This document shows, one piece after another, positions 1 to 14,500 of a stretch of 64,000 bases of DNA. The translations under genes and the position numbers were made by a program. A model generated the notes under the pieces. That model did no database searches, was not told the origin of the DNA, and worked only from the letters and a program-made list of their open reading frames with translations. The DNA comes from Nectonema munidae (Eukaryota; Nematomorpha; Nectonematoida; Nectonematidae): the NCBI GenBank assembly GCA_030549495.1, contig JAUIRK010000945.1, positions 248,001 through 312,000 of the forward strand, given 5' to 3'. The stretch's first letter is position 1. Each line of letters begins with the position of its first letter.

Positions 1-362
1 ATTAAACATTTTTAATTGCTTTACTTGATTTGTATATAACTAAAATCGTGCATACGTCTTTTTATATGCGCTTTCAATAGTTCAAGGTCAAAAACTATGC
101 GTTGTAGAACAGTGTGTAAATTATTGAAACATTTGTTGTCTTTAACCTATCTGTCACTATTTAAAAAATATTTACTTTTTTGACATTTGCACAAATGCGG
201 ACTGTCTTCCTCACTCCAATTGCAATGTTATACCCTTTTAAATCTCAGCAAAACACTTTGAATTGTTAAATGTAGACCATATACAAGTATAACATTAAAC
301 ATTTGAAAAGAAAGAAGTTTAAAGGTTTATGCATTTATTGATATTTTAAATTCTCAACAGTC

Positions 363-1380
363 ATGTTAACGCTAAATTTTTGAAGTTTAGTTCACTTTAT
401 GAAGAGATAAGTATAGATGAATCGATAGTTCCTTATTATGGGCATCATTCGTGTAAGCAGTTTATAAAAGGAAAACCTATTAGGTTTGGCTATAAAATAT
501 GGTGCATGTGTTCCTATTCTGGCAGGGCCTTAGCAGAGAGGCCTTAGTACGCCTTAGGGCGTGGATCCTTTGGACAGGGCACTCTTCCCGGCCTAAGCCT
601 AGGCAGATATGTCCTGTCCTTTGGACAGAGACATGTTCATCTCTAGAGGCCGGGTAGAGAGATGAACATGGAAGGTTTATAAAACCCTTTAAAACATACA
701 TTCTATTTTGACAATTTTTTTACATCGTACACCCTCTTAAAAACATTGAGCGAAAAAGGTATAGAAGCAGTAGGCACCGTTAGAAGTAATAGAACCGGTA
801 AATGTCCATTGATTCAGGATAAAGAAATCAAGAAGAAAAATAGAGGGTATTACGATTATAGATCAGATGGAATAGTATATTTTTTGTAAATGGAGGGATA
901 ATGCTTGTGTGAATGTTGGATCCAACTTTTGTACGCATGAACCTGTTGGAACAGTTAGAAGGTATTCACGTTTAGAGAAGAAAAAGATCGAAGTTAGCTG
1001 TCCTTTCCTCATTAGCAAGTACAATCAAGGAATGGGAGGGGTTGATGTGTTTGACAAGTTATTGGCTGCTAAACGTTTCGGTTGTTGGTGCCTGGAAGGA
1101 TTATGAAAGGACAAACACAGAAAAAAAATCATCTCATCTAAACTTCCGTAGAGAAATAACGCTACACTTACTTCAATTAAAAGGTTTGCAAACCAAGAGA
1201 AAACCAGGGCCTTCTTCTCATCTTTCTAAAAGTTCTAGAAGTGTGAATGGGCACTATTTAGTGTCCGTTTCAAGACAACAACAACGAAAATGCGTGGTTT
1301 GTAAAAAAAATTCACTTTTATGCTGCTTTGCGTGCCAGAAAAACGTCCATCGAGACTGCTTTCCCCTTTATCATCAATAA
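363..1380 (+). pseudogene. piggyBac (PGBD-type) transposase relic
   Basis: Broken piggyBac-family DDE transposase. At 395-510 the + strand reads DESIVPYYGHHSCKQF followed by GKPIRFGYKIW, which is the conserved first-Asp block. At 704-900 it reads FDNFFTSYTLLKTL, then GTVRSNRTGKCPL and a W-x-DN segment, the central catalytic block. At 909-1100 it reads SKYNQGMGGVDVFDKLL, the MGGVD block. A frameshift near 1075-1100 moves the frame to a C-terminal Cys-rich zinc motif ending CFACQKNVHRDCFPLYHQ and a stop at 1378-1380. About 170 bp of foreign GC-richer sequence separates the first two blocks, and a stop codon lies near 888. The gene cannot encode an active enzyme. Family identity is firm from motif order; subfamily is not resolved. 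Confidence 0.85.
632..670. repeat. 13-bp inverted repeat (hairpin) inside an insert in the piggyBac relic
   Basis: Arms 632-644 (catgttcatctct) and 658-670 (agagatgaacatg) are perfect reverse complements around a 13-nt GC-rich loop. They lie inside a GC-richer block (about 513-690) that interrupts the transposase reading frame, so the block is probably a later insertion. Confidence 0.7.
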
Positions 1381-2544
1381 CCACTTTTATTTTCTTTTGT
1401 CAATAAATGCTTGTTTTCAAAAAAATTTGATTTCACTTTTCGCCAATGGTCCACTTATGGACCGGTCTGTCATTGCATATAAAACTTGTTCATCATTATC
1501 ATTTTTTTATATTTCATTTCAAGGTAAGTATATTTAAACTAAATATTCAAGACAAAAGTTGAATAACACATTTTTAATAAGTTCGGCAAGTAAACGGTAT
1601 CCAACTTTTCAAGGACATTTTATATTTTGAGCAATCAGAATAAAAACATGTGGAGAATGGTAGAAAGTTTTTGTCGATTATGATATCTATCAAAAAACAC
1701 GACTCTTCTTTTTGTTTAATGTGATATTTCTATTAAATAACAAAAAATTTAATAGTAATTCTTTGAAAACACTATTTTAAATATGTCGAATTGAACTGCT
1801 TCTAATCAGTGATGTAGCCAGAGCGGGACCTATGAGGCCGTGTGCTCATCGACAAGGCAATATAGGGTAATGGGTGATGAGAAGCGCTTGCAAATAGAAG
1901 ATGATTTTGTCAATGTATTGACATTGAAATTTATTTGCTGTCATACAGAGACTTGATGAGGATGATTTTACTTCTACTTCCGCCCTCTTCGGAGGACAGC
2001 ACACGTATGCTAGGCACATATGTTTGGAATCTTGAAAAACTGAAGGAAAAAATTTTATGTCAAATGGTAGCTTTATACGATGAATGAATGATTCGTTCAA
2101 AATAATTGATTCAATTCTCACTTAATTGATTGGTCAAAAGATAAATATTCAAAATTAATATCCAATCATATCAAAGAGTTTGCATTATAGTTCTTATAGT
2201 CCCGACCTTCGTGTGACAAAACAGATCATAAATTTTATAATCATATAATATAGATCCTTTTAATATGAAATGATTTTAAATTAATCAAAATTTTTAAACA
2301 GTTTAAACAAAGGATTATTTTAAATCAATAGTTCTAATTGCATCTTTTTATATCAATTGAGCAATTGTCTTAACAAAATGGGTCGGCATCTCGCAACTTG
2401 GGGAAGAGGATTTTTTATCCTGCAATTTTTCAGGTGGCGTAGAGGATTTTTTTATCGTGTTGAATAAATTATAATTCTATTTATGGTTGAAATGAACATG
2501 ACATTTTAAAGCATGATACACTTGTTGCCTTCTTTATTTCATAG
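1381..2544. other. AT-rich spacer between piggyBac relic and tropomodulin
   Basis: No gene recognised. The first exon(s) and promoter of the tropomodulin gene may lie here or left of the window. I could not pick a start codon with a good donor of the phase needed by the exon at 2545. Confidence 0.4.
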
Positions 2545-5500
2545 ATTATCGCCCGGACAGACCTTTAAAAAAAAGTTCACCAAAAAATTTCACGACCGCA
2601 AGAAAAAGTCTGGCTCGGGAAAAGCAAGCACTTCAGCGAGTGATCTCGTTCAATCCGAAGACATGAAGAAAAAGGGTACCTTGAAAAAACAGGAAGCGAT
2701 GGAGGAATCAAAGTCTGGAGGAGCAAAGAAGGATTTGATGCAAGAAAACACATTCACTTCATCCAAGGCCTTCAAAAAGGATAATGTAATTTTTGTGCTG
2801 CTTATTGATGATAGGTTACAATTTTTTCACACTAAATATCAAGCTATAATAATAAAGTAACACAAGATTAGCATTAAGTAAAGTTTGAAACACCGTTTAG
2901 ATCAAATTTTAATGCTTCTTATCTCTATATAAGTGAACATTAATTTTTTTTTGAAAAATCGTGTCTTGTCGAAAAAAAATTTCGAAGTCTCAAAAGGTAC
3001 TCATATTTCTGTGTGTGTGTGTGTGTGGTACACAATTTTGGGGGTATAATTTTAATATGGATAATTTGCGGGTTGTTTATCGCCAAGGGGTCTTGGACCA
3101 CAGGTTAAAAATCCCGTCTTTAGGTCCTTTTAAGAATTAAAGCTTTTGAGAATTTTTTCTCAGATTGCATTGTTCGATCATTTTTTTGTATCAATAAATC
3201 TAAATATATGTGTCAATTTTTTTTACTTTTTAGGATGGAAATTCTTATCAACAACTTTCTGAAAGAGAGATTTCCGATTTGAATAAGGCGGAAAAATATC
3301 TTGACCAAATGTATTATTTTATTTTTTTCTTCTTGTTTTTAAGCTTGCTTTCAACTCCATTTTCTTTTTATCTATATTAAAAAAATTTTTTATTGAAATT
3401 TCTATTATTCCACATATGATACAGAGAATAGTGAACGTATTTCTACTAAAAGTAGAATTATGAAAATTAGGGTAATTTTAGTAATAATAATTAATTAGTG
3501 AAAGAATTTGCTTACATATTATTTTAAGGAGTAGCTATTCGAAAGAACTTCAAATTATTGATATTCTAAAAAAAAGTAAAGGTGTCTGACACTTCATAAG
3601 CTTAAGAATTGAACGGTGTGTTGTGTGCAGTGTGTATCTATAATGCCCACCTTGTGTTATATAGTTGTGATAACTCATTACTTTTTCATCTTTCAAGTAT
3701 GATTGTGTGAATTTCTAAATGCCAATGACCTCCAGCATCACTATGCTTTAAAGTTGTGATTAAATTCATTTGTTTGCTTTATTAGTGAAACTTCTATTGA
3801 GTAATGGTGGATTAATGGGTGGATCAATGCGTTCTGGGCGCTTGTGATGCCGTTACATTTATTGGAGTAAACATTGTGCTTTTTTCAACTCTTACAAGTT
3901 TTAACAAATCGAATCGATTTGAGGGACTAAATAAATGGTACGGATTTTTGAAAAATAAAGCACCATATCCAAATAAATCCGACTCACAATTATAAAAAAA
4001 GACTCATTTTTCCTCTGTTAAATTTAGAGAAATAAAGAAAAGAGATTAAAATATGTGTTTTTGTATATAGTCTAACACATCTAATAACATATGAGGGCAT
4101 TGATCAACTTAAAATAAATATGTTTTTTTTTTATAAATTTTGGTTTTTCCCTTTTTTTTGGCTTATAAGCATTTGTGGATTTGTTTAAGGTCTGGTGATA
4201 AAAAGAGTAAAAGTTCCATTTCCTACAAAGAAAAAGGTAGATCAACATATGTCCACAAGGAAACGAAGGAAAGAGTTATCACAGATCCCAAAAAACTTCC
4301 TAAAGAATTCCTAGAACTGATGGATTCTCACAAAGGTGGCACGTGGACTCTTAGGTATTTTTTAAATTATTTCTTGTTCCTTTTTTCCCATGATTCATTA
4401 TATTCTTGTCTTCACTTGACTGTAGCAAGTTTCTTACATTTGTAAAATGCATGTTTAAAAAATTATATCTATTTTTCCTCCCTATATTCTTCCTCTTTTA
4501 GTTTGTCAGTTTTTACTTTGGATGGACAAAATTTTTGAAAGGATTTCTATGTTTTATTTTAGTTTTTCGACCACCATTTTTTCATCCTTAATTTGAATAA
4601 TTTAAAATATTTATTAACAAATAAAAATTAATTAATTATATAAAATAAATAATCAATATGCTTTCACTTGAAATAAAATTTCTATTTCGAATTTGGAACG
4701 CGGTACAAATTGTCTGGACAACCCTGTCCTAAACAAAAATACCACCAGTTTAGAAGGTTTAAATCCCGCAAATTTAGGTAACCATCGAAGTGAATTTTGA
4801 GATATTGATCGTATTAGATAGAGGGGATTTTTAGTTGATATTTTTTAAGGATCCGGTTGGGGAGCGGAAAAACTTATTTTGAATAGGGAAAAACTTTTAG
4901 GGAGTTCATTTCAAATTTTTATGTATATTTTACCAAGTAAAGGGAACATGTCAATTGCATTTCTAAATAATATTGAACTAATAACTTAATTGTCCCTGAA
5001 CTATGGTAAGGCTCTCACCAGTGCCGGATCTACCAAATGCCTGTAACAGATCGATTAAATTTACAAATGATAGTCAGGAAGTAAAAATTTTTTAAATAAA
5101 ATTTATTTAGATTCTATAAAAAAAGATAACCACAAAATTCAAAGGCAAAAATTTATTTTAAGGAGGAAATATAAAAGAAGAATTGAAGAAAACTAAAAGA
5201 TATTACAAAAAGTCAAAATATGCCTTTAGCAGCTGCTACTATCTTAATCCAGCACTGGTTCTCACATAGGGGCTCAATTTATTTGATGATCCCGTATTAA
5301 GATATTGAATCAGAGATCTTTTTTATTCAATTTATGTTTGAATAAGAACAATCTAGCTTATGAAAAGTTTGTTTTAACTTAAAACGTTTTAAGTGAGAAA
5401 TAATCAGAACATTAAATATATAGTACTTATGATCGCAACTTCTAGAGATCTTTTATAAAGGAATATATTTGCCTATTTATTTTTTGAATATAAGAATTTG

Positions 5501-8500
5501 CTCATTAAAATTTTTGCACTTCATGAAGCAAACTTTAGCGACTAATATTTCAAATGTAAAAAAAAGAATTTTTGTCAAATGATAATGTATACGAAGAAGG
5601 TTAATATTATAAGTGCTTTGGGAAGTTAAAGTTATCTTAAAACTGATAAATGTCACAAAATCTTTATACTTTTTTATTCAACGTGCTTCAACTACAATAA
5701 ATCCTTTATTTAAATTACTTATAATTATTTGATTCAAAACAGCATAATATATATTAAGAGTATTTAATATTAAATATAAATAATTTTAAATACTTTTTAT
5801 TTTTTTTATTCTAACCTACCTAAACTGAACATTCTGTTTTGCTCTAATTGATTAATTTTTAGTATTAACGTAACTAAATATCTTTTATATTATAAAATTT
5901 AAAGTCCTTTTGTAGATTTGTGTTAGATGAACTTTTTTTATTTCGATGAATTTTTTGATAAAATTTAAGTTGAGTATTAATTAACAAGAACTTACGTAAT
6001 ATTTAAATTGAAAAGAGCATCGTTAACGTGCATCATCTGTTGTAGTAAAATAAGTAAACTATTGCTATTTGTTAAATATTGTATAACATAATCCTTTTAA
6101 TTAGGAGCGTTATAAATTAGAAACATATGTTATAATTATATTTCTATCAATTGAATCATATTTATTATCTGCAATTATATTTCCTTAGCATGTATTACTA
6201 TCCTTAAGTAAATCGAGTTTATTTTTGATTGCTGTTTCTTTTTCTTTCAAAAATTATATCATAAATTGATTATATTATCGATCGATAAAAAATAGCTCAT
6301 GTTCTAAATTATATGTATTTCAAGCTTTTGGTATATTAAATATTAAAGAACAAACTCTTCTTAATATTTGATTTGTCGATGTTAATACGTAATACATTTT
6401 TATCTTTAATTTTTTAATTCTGATTTAGTTTACATCACTTTATTTTTTAATTTTCTGAATGTATAGTTTCAGATTATTAAGCTTTTGCTTCAATTTTCAT
6501 AGATATGTTTACCTTCAAACTCTAAAATTTGAAAATATACGTTTTTGTTTACATTGATCAACCTTATTATTTATCTTCTCGAACTTTGCTAACAATGATA
6601 TGTCAAATCAGTGGCATAGCTTTATCCTGAGACCGTTGGGGCCATCTACGCCAGGCAGTAAATTTTCATTTATATTCAGTAAAATTTCAATAGTTATATT
6701 ATAGATTTTAAAAAATGCTTTCTACACCATGTCCTTTTATTTTTCACACACTCATACCTATATTATTCAATTTTTACGGTTTTAAGTGTTATTCAGTACA
6801 TTTTTTTAGAGGTAGAGAAATTAACATCACCCCTGTTTCTTACTTATCCTGGATACTCGACCTTGTCAAACTATTCCTATATGGGTAATATGTGCTAGAA
6901 TTTTATTCTTGCCTAGAATGGTGCTAACAAATTTAGGCTTCTAACTCCTGAAATGTGAAGCATCAATTCTTTTTCTACATCAATTCTTTAAGCCAGCTTA
7001 TTATAACTATAGAGGTAAAATGGTCTCGATGAAGCCAGAATCGATCTTTTTGGACGGATGATTCTTGTGTATGTTTAAATGTTCCTTTTTAGCTCAAGCT
7101 TCCAAAAAATGGTTGAGTAGTGGTGTATCGATATTGAGGAGGTTGCTGTTATTGCCTTATAAAATGCCTATGCGATGTTTAAATTTTTTTTTTCAATATT
7201 TTTCTATTTTAGTTAAAAAATGTTCTAAACATATAAAAAAATATTAAAGCAAAAGTTTTTGAAAAATTAAGGCTTCTTAATATTTTTAATATACGAATTT
7301 TTCCATGACAAACGTATCTTCACGTGTTTTTCTAACGGATATTGAAACATTTTTTTAATGATAGCATATGTAGAACAAACAGGCTTAGCATGGAATACTA
7401 ACGTCCTGCAGATGGATTTGTTTTTATATTTTATAAGTACTTTTCCAACTTTCCTGACTCCGAAGATAATAGTGATGAGAAAAATTTAAATACTTGTACC
7501 CATGGGCCTCATTTTGGGGATGGCGAGTGGACATAATTTTGTGGTTTGAGGGTCATAGTATATTTTGTCCCCTTCACGTTTTAGTAGTTTCTTCTTCCCT
7601 AAAGAAATTTTCAAATAATTTCCAATTTTTCTAGAAAGCTTAAACAATAAAAACCGTGCAATCATCGTTATTTTTATTTTTAGATATAATAATAACATTT
7701 CTGTTAAATTTATAAAAAATTTCACTTTCAACTCAATGTAACTTCTTTTTTTCAATGAAAAAATGATTTTTGAAAGAGTCGATAATAATTGAAGGCCTAT
7801 TATTAATAAGAAAAGTTCTTTAAGAAAATCATAAAAGTGTTTTCCCCACTCACATTTTCAAGACAAATGGAGGCCTTTGGTTGTATCAGTATTTAATTAA
7901 ATTATTCGTTATCTTCATACCTTAACTCAAAAAAAAACTAATTTTATTATTTACTTTCACCTATGAATCTAAATTGTTATTTGATCTTTAATGACAAAAA
8001 CTCGATTTATTGGATCGCTATTTGAGATTATAACGAACGACACAAGGATGCATTTTTAATATTCTTGCACTTATTATGAGAATAGAGCACGCACCACTGT
8101 GTATGAAAGTTTTTTTTGGGCCACAATTTTCTCAATTTGGATCGTTTTCAAAGTCTATTTTGAATTGAATAACGCCATATTTAAATGACGTAGGCGAATT
8201 TCTTCAAAGATGATTAGAATGATTGCAGTATATTTTCCTTCGTTTATTACTTAAGCGAAACTCAGACCAAGATGAAAACAGTTGTAGATGAGCCGGTGAA
8301 ACAGGAATCCTTTCCTAAAATGATTCCTCGACTTCAAGGCCACCGAACTTCAGAATTTTCTGGATTAAACGCCGAAGATTTGCTGGACAAGCTTACTCCA
8401 GAAGAAATTGAAGAGTTAGCCAATGATATTGATCCTGATGTAATATATGAGAAGATATATATATATATATATGTGCGCTAAAATCTCGTTTTGTGGAAAT

Positions 8501-11500
8501 CCGATAAGTCGTTGCCATATGTTTATGAACTTTTTTTTACTGGTCCCAACCTTGACTTTTTTACATGTTGAAATCTAGCTTCTACAAATTTTATGTTTTG
8601 TCTCAAATAAATAGTTCATGCTAATGAAAATTCAAATAAATAATTTGGATGAAAAAATGTTGAAAAATGAATTTTCCATAATCCAAATTTTATTTCTGCA
8701 TTTCACTATTTTTGGAAAATTTTATTCACTATTTTTTTGCTTTATAGTAATTTAGAAAAATGAGATTGTATGCTATTTAGAAAATTTGAACTTATTGTAA
8801 ATATTTTTTTTTGATAATAATCACAAAATAAACTAAAACTTACAACAACAAACTTCACTCCTCAATTTGCTCCAGTGCACGTTTAGCTTTCCTTTATTCC
8901 AATGACAAAATGGCGCTAAATTTTCCAGCTTCGGTTGCCTCTGAGTTTTTACTTTTTCTCCTTAACTCTGACAAATCGTGATTTTACTGCATATATATGT
9001 TACAGTAAGATTGTGAAATCACTGTTTCACCTAGGAACTTCATGAATTCCCTAAAGTTTGTCGGAATTTCTTAAAATCACTGAAATGAGTACTATTATAT
9101 TCATTACACAACATTACTGTTTAATATATTCAGGAATATTGTGAAAAAACTATGAAAAATCAAAATTTCCAATTGTAATTTGTTTCTATACAGATAATTT
9201 TGAAGGTGTAGTATACCTACTTTCAATACTGGGTATTGTTTTTATGCTTTTCAATTGTAAGATTTGTCGCTGTATGTTTAAATGAATTTATTGTGATTAC
9301 TATGCCTATAGCGCCTTCCTTTAAAGTTTTATGTTGTGTCATACTTCCTATTGACTTAAAGTGTTCATTGAAGTTATTTCTTCTGCTTATACCGGACCCT
9401 TGATAAATAAACCGAATATTTTTCTTGTCCCCAAGAGGTTTCGGTTTAGAAAGTTTCCACATGGTATAGTGAAATAGCGTAGTTAGAGATGTCAATATAG
9501 TCATTTTTATTGAAATACACGATAAAGTGTCAGAATAAGCACTTTCAGGGGTTTCATGAAACAAAGGAAGCTTTATTTCAGTGGTTTCACGCAATTTTAG
9601 GGAATTCATGAAGTCCCTAAGTGAAACAGTAATTTCACAATCTTACCTAACCTTGCGTGGGGATGTGTTGTGACTGTGATTTTTATTTTACGAACCTAGG
9701 ATCCAATGATCCCTGCGTGTGAAAGGATGCGTCCTCAAACAAAGAAAGTTGCTTCTGAGCCTTTAAACCGACGAAAGTTGTTGAAGTACATAGAGCAACA
9801 AAGCATGAATGAGCCTGATTGGGAAGAGCCAGTTCCGTTTGCCAAAGCCACAAGAGGTAATATCTCTTCACTAGCCTTCGTGAATTATATTCAGAAAATC
9901 TGGAATCCAAATGTATTTACCGAACAAAAACTGTCACTCAAGTTCCTTAATTTAATAATATGGTAGAACTTCGCTTGGCGGATTTAACATATAGATGTCA
10001 TATGAAAGACCAACCAGGTGTGTATGTGTCCAGGGTTTTCTTTTATTGTAATCTGCGCCATTTTGATTTTCGCTTACTTTGATATGGAATAGGAGAGTGA
10101 GAGAAATTTCTTGTGTTTAAATATTTATTATTGGCATAAAAACTGGTTATTATAAAAAAAATTTATCTTACACAGCACAATTCAATTATAAATTAGCAAA
10201 TAGATTTTCGGTATTGAGTCCGAACGAAAAAGGGGTTAGGTTTGATACTTCGTACAAACTCCTTTGCTCTCCTTCTGGAACGATTTCCATTGATCCCGAG
10301 TCATGGCATTAAACTTCAACAACAGAAGATTCTTTTTTGCTAAAACCTTTGTAAAAATGTTTCAAATATTCACCATGTAAGATCATTAACCCCGAATTCT
10401 AAATTATTTTGTTTTTAATAGTGCCCCTAGACTTAACCCTCACCCCGGAACATCAGCTAATTGAAGTTTTGAGATATGTTATTTTTAGACAATAATTTAA
10501 AATCATAATTAAATTAATCTGAATAAGTGAAAACAAAGATGTATGAAGGAAGAAAATTTTTAACATATGGGCACAAATGGTTAAATTGAGTCAAGATATT
10601 GTAATTTTGACACACCAAAATCTCGCATTAGCTACTTTAGAGGTTCGACTACCAAATGCAACTATTAAAAATGCTATATTTTATTTCAATTTAAGTCTAC
10701 GAGCACTATAAAAATTAAAAATAATTAAACTAAAAAAATTTAAAAAAAAACAAAAAACTAAAAGCTCTAAAAAAGTTTCTGTTCTTTGACAAGACGAAAT
10801 GGTGACTACTGAAGTTTCTCACAGTGACCTACAGGACAACGTGCTGATTCAAGATCAGGATATTTGAAGCTGCTTCCGTTCTTCTCTTGATCACACAGTC
10901 ACATCAATAGTGCATAAGGAGTATATCTCGAAAGCATAGAAATTGCAAACTTCAAACACCTTTTTCTTGTCTTTGGTCCATTGACGCAGATACTCAGTGC
11001 ATGCCTTTCATGCCATATGTGGTGGCGGCACCAAAGGTTTCGCTTGATCATCATGTTTAATACTAAAACATGACAAACACAGATTACGAAACTTGTGAGT
11101 GGATTCCTTTTAGCAACCATTGTTTATCTTTCTCAGATGTTTGTAGCAGAATATGTCGGCCTTATTTTGCAAGATCTCCTGGTTTTAAAGTAATTTTGAA
11201 AGAGCTTTTTATCAAACAAAGCCAAAATTTTGCGTACTTATAAACACAGTCAATAAAGAACAAATGGCTTAATTCTGAAAGTTAAAACCTGAACCAATAT
11301 TATTTTTGGATTCAGTACATCAAAAAATTGTTCCAAACAGCAAAAAATAGACTATAAATTTGGTGTTGATGAGTGCAATCTTTGACAAAAGGATTATTTA
11401 CAGAAATTCGATATTGACTTCATCTTGATTCAAATTCTTGCCTCAGAAACGAGGAAATCTCTCTCAAATTTTGTTTGATTTTTGATAAAAGGAAACTCCA

Positions 11501-14500
11501 TCAAACATTCGTGAAAGACTTTCAAATGTATGTCTTTGACGTGAAAAAATCAGAAAGTAAGAAATATATTTATCACTCAGAATCTAAAAAAAAAGGCATC
11601 CAAAGTTTAGACTTATTTTTAGATAAGCCGATTTTGAAGTGTGCCTTTATATAATGAAGCATAGAATTATTGAAAAGAGAGAATTCATGAAATACAAAAG
11701 TGTGCGTAGTAATTATGATCATTTAAAAGGTTGGCCAAAGTTGGGCTTTAAAAGAATCTTGCTAAAGTTGAGCTTTAAAGGAAGCTGAGAAAAATAGACT
11801 AAACACCACAGAGATGAGGATGTTTAGAATCATGTGCAAATTTAATCTAAAGCTAAAATAAGTAGTGAAAAGATAAGAAGTTTATGTCAAGTAGATGAAA
11901 TAAATAAAGTATTAGAAATACAAAGATTAAGGTGGTTTGGGCATGAAAATAGAAGACCTTCCGGTGATCTAATTAAAGAAGCTTATAATAATCAAACTTT
12001 AGGTAAGAGTAAAGTCAGGTCAAAGATGACATGGATAGAAACAGTCAAAAAAGTCATGAGCAAAAGACATTTAGCATTAGGGGACGAGCAAAATAGAGAT
12101 GAATGGAGACGCAAAATAATGAGAGATTAGATGCCATAGTGGTGAAAACCGGCTAACCCTCAGAGTGCTGGAAACACTACCCGTAAAATTGATTAATATC
12201 ATTTAAAAGTGTTGGAAGTTATCAAGAAGAACTCTTAAAAGAATAGAGAATTCTCAAATTAAAATGCAAAGAGAATATTAATTAAAAACCGACCATGAAG
12301 GAAAATTTCTTCTCTTGTAGATGCATATATCCTTGCTTCAATTGGTCTTGTTCTCGCACTTTCAAGAGGGGGGTATAGACTTTTCTACGAAACAGACCAT
12401 CTTAAACACTCTTAAGTGATTTTCTATTTAAATTGAAGGATCCAAAAGAACGAGATTTTAATTTCGAGCAATGCCATTTGGGAAAATGAAGTAAAGAAAA
12501 TTCCATTCTCAAAAAATATTGAAGAATGAATATGCATGAAAACTTAGAATTTCTTAATTTATTTTTATATACAATACAAAAAAAATTAAGTAAAATTTTC
12601 TTTTATTTTCCTATTTTTTCACAAATCTTTTTTTTTTATACACACTTTTTTATCCAAAAGAACACATGTTTTTTTTCAATCAAAAAAATGATTTGAAAAG
12701 TTTCAGAAAAATATAACCAAAAATAGCGACTTCCATTATTTTATTACACAACAAAAATTTTCAGGAAAAAACACTATAGCTATAGTATTTTTGTATGACT
12801 AACTTCAAGATGGAGGATCTAGAGTCCAGAAATCAACGACAACCAATACTTTGTTTTTGGAGTAAAACAAATATTCTGAAATAAAAGAAGATTTTTTTAT
12901 ATCTAAGAACCCGTGAAAAAATGTTCTATTTCTTCAGTTCTACTGATTTTTTTATCATCTATTTTGCCAAATTTTTGATTTTGTTTTTAATTTAAATTTT
13001 TGGTGTTACATCTTATCAGTCTTTTCCATTCAATGGAAATAATGGTGACATAATTATTTTGCAGTTTACCTATTACTTTATTTTACTATTTCTTTTATTT
13101 ATTCAAATTACGCGTATTATGTCAAACTTTTTTTTAGCCAAAATAATAAAACAAAAAAAATCCACGAATAATAGAAACAGTGTACATATTGATACTTTTG
13201 ACTTGAATGCTTTCACATATGTGCCTTTTAGGTAAAGTGTATGTTGCGAAGGAGAAGCCCCAGCAAAGAGACAGCTTGGCAATCTCCCTAGACCTGCCAG
13301 AATATGAAGATGCTATAAACACAGCGAATGAAGCAGAGCTTGTTGACATTGCAGGTATGTGACGTCTGCCTTTTCTCACTCCCATATGTGCCGTGCATAT
13401 ACATGCTATATCTGCCTGTCTTTCTAGCTGTCCTTGACATCCACTCCTTGGTGAACCAAAGCCAATACTACAACTCGAATAAAAGCAGCAGTTTTGATCC
13501 ATCCACTGGCTTCAATGGTAAGTATTTTTCATGGAACATATGGAAACTTAGTGGAATGTGTTGTTGTCTGCTGAAGAAATAAATGTAGAAGATTGTTTGC
13601 ATTAACATCTGTCTTTGCTCCGCAAAATGCGCCTTATTTTTTTATGTGCTTTTTTGATTGCATACTGAAAATTGAATAAAATGGAAAATTATGTAATGAT
13701 AACCAGTTCTCAGCATGGATTAATAATATCTCATGTTGGTAGATGACTCACTATTTGTCTACCCTCTTTTGTAGAATCAATAAATGTTTAACTGCATTGA
13801 GGAATTAGAAACACTAAAGAGAGCCACAAATCTAGTATCTACTATGTCAAAACCCCATTGTCATTGATTCGATAATTTCCATTACACAAATGGATTCGAA
13901 CCACTCACTCTTGATCGGATTGGCTGGGGTTCGATTCGATTTGCAGTCTGGGCGAATTTTAAAAAAAATTATTTCCTAATAGGATATTTAGTGCTATCAA
14001 ATTACACAATGATTTCCTCATCTCTGCTAATTATACTAACTTTGTTGGAAAGATGCAATCAGTGAATTTACTTTTTCATGGTCATCGTTAATTAAATCGT
14101 GATAAATTCATTTGTGCTTCGTGTAAATTCGTCGCCAAATAATAATTTTAGCATTCTTAAATATTTCTTGTAAAAATTTGCTTCCTATCTTTTGAATAGC
14201 ATTTTTGGAATTTCGAAAAGCAATACTTTCTTGCCCACTGCTCGATATTTATATTCCTCCAGGAAATATTCTAGGATCACTCAATAAAAAACACAGTATT
14301 TGAAGGTATAAAAAATTCCCTTAAATTTTATTGGAGCATTTCCGTCATAAAAATGTCATGTCTTGACTGTTTTTCACATCCTGTACAAACATTCTTCTGG
14401 TACGACGATTAATCGGGGATCTTAAAAGGCGTTCTTTTTTCAAGTATCTTCATCTCAATCATATCGGTAAAATTTAGTACCCTTTTGCTTACTTTTATTA

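Noticed and set aside
13134-13502. 122-codon - strand frame
   Set aside because: Antisense to tropomodulin exons 13232-13354 and 13428-13517.
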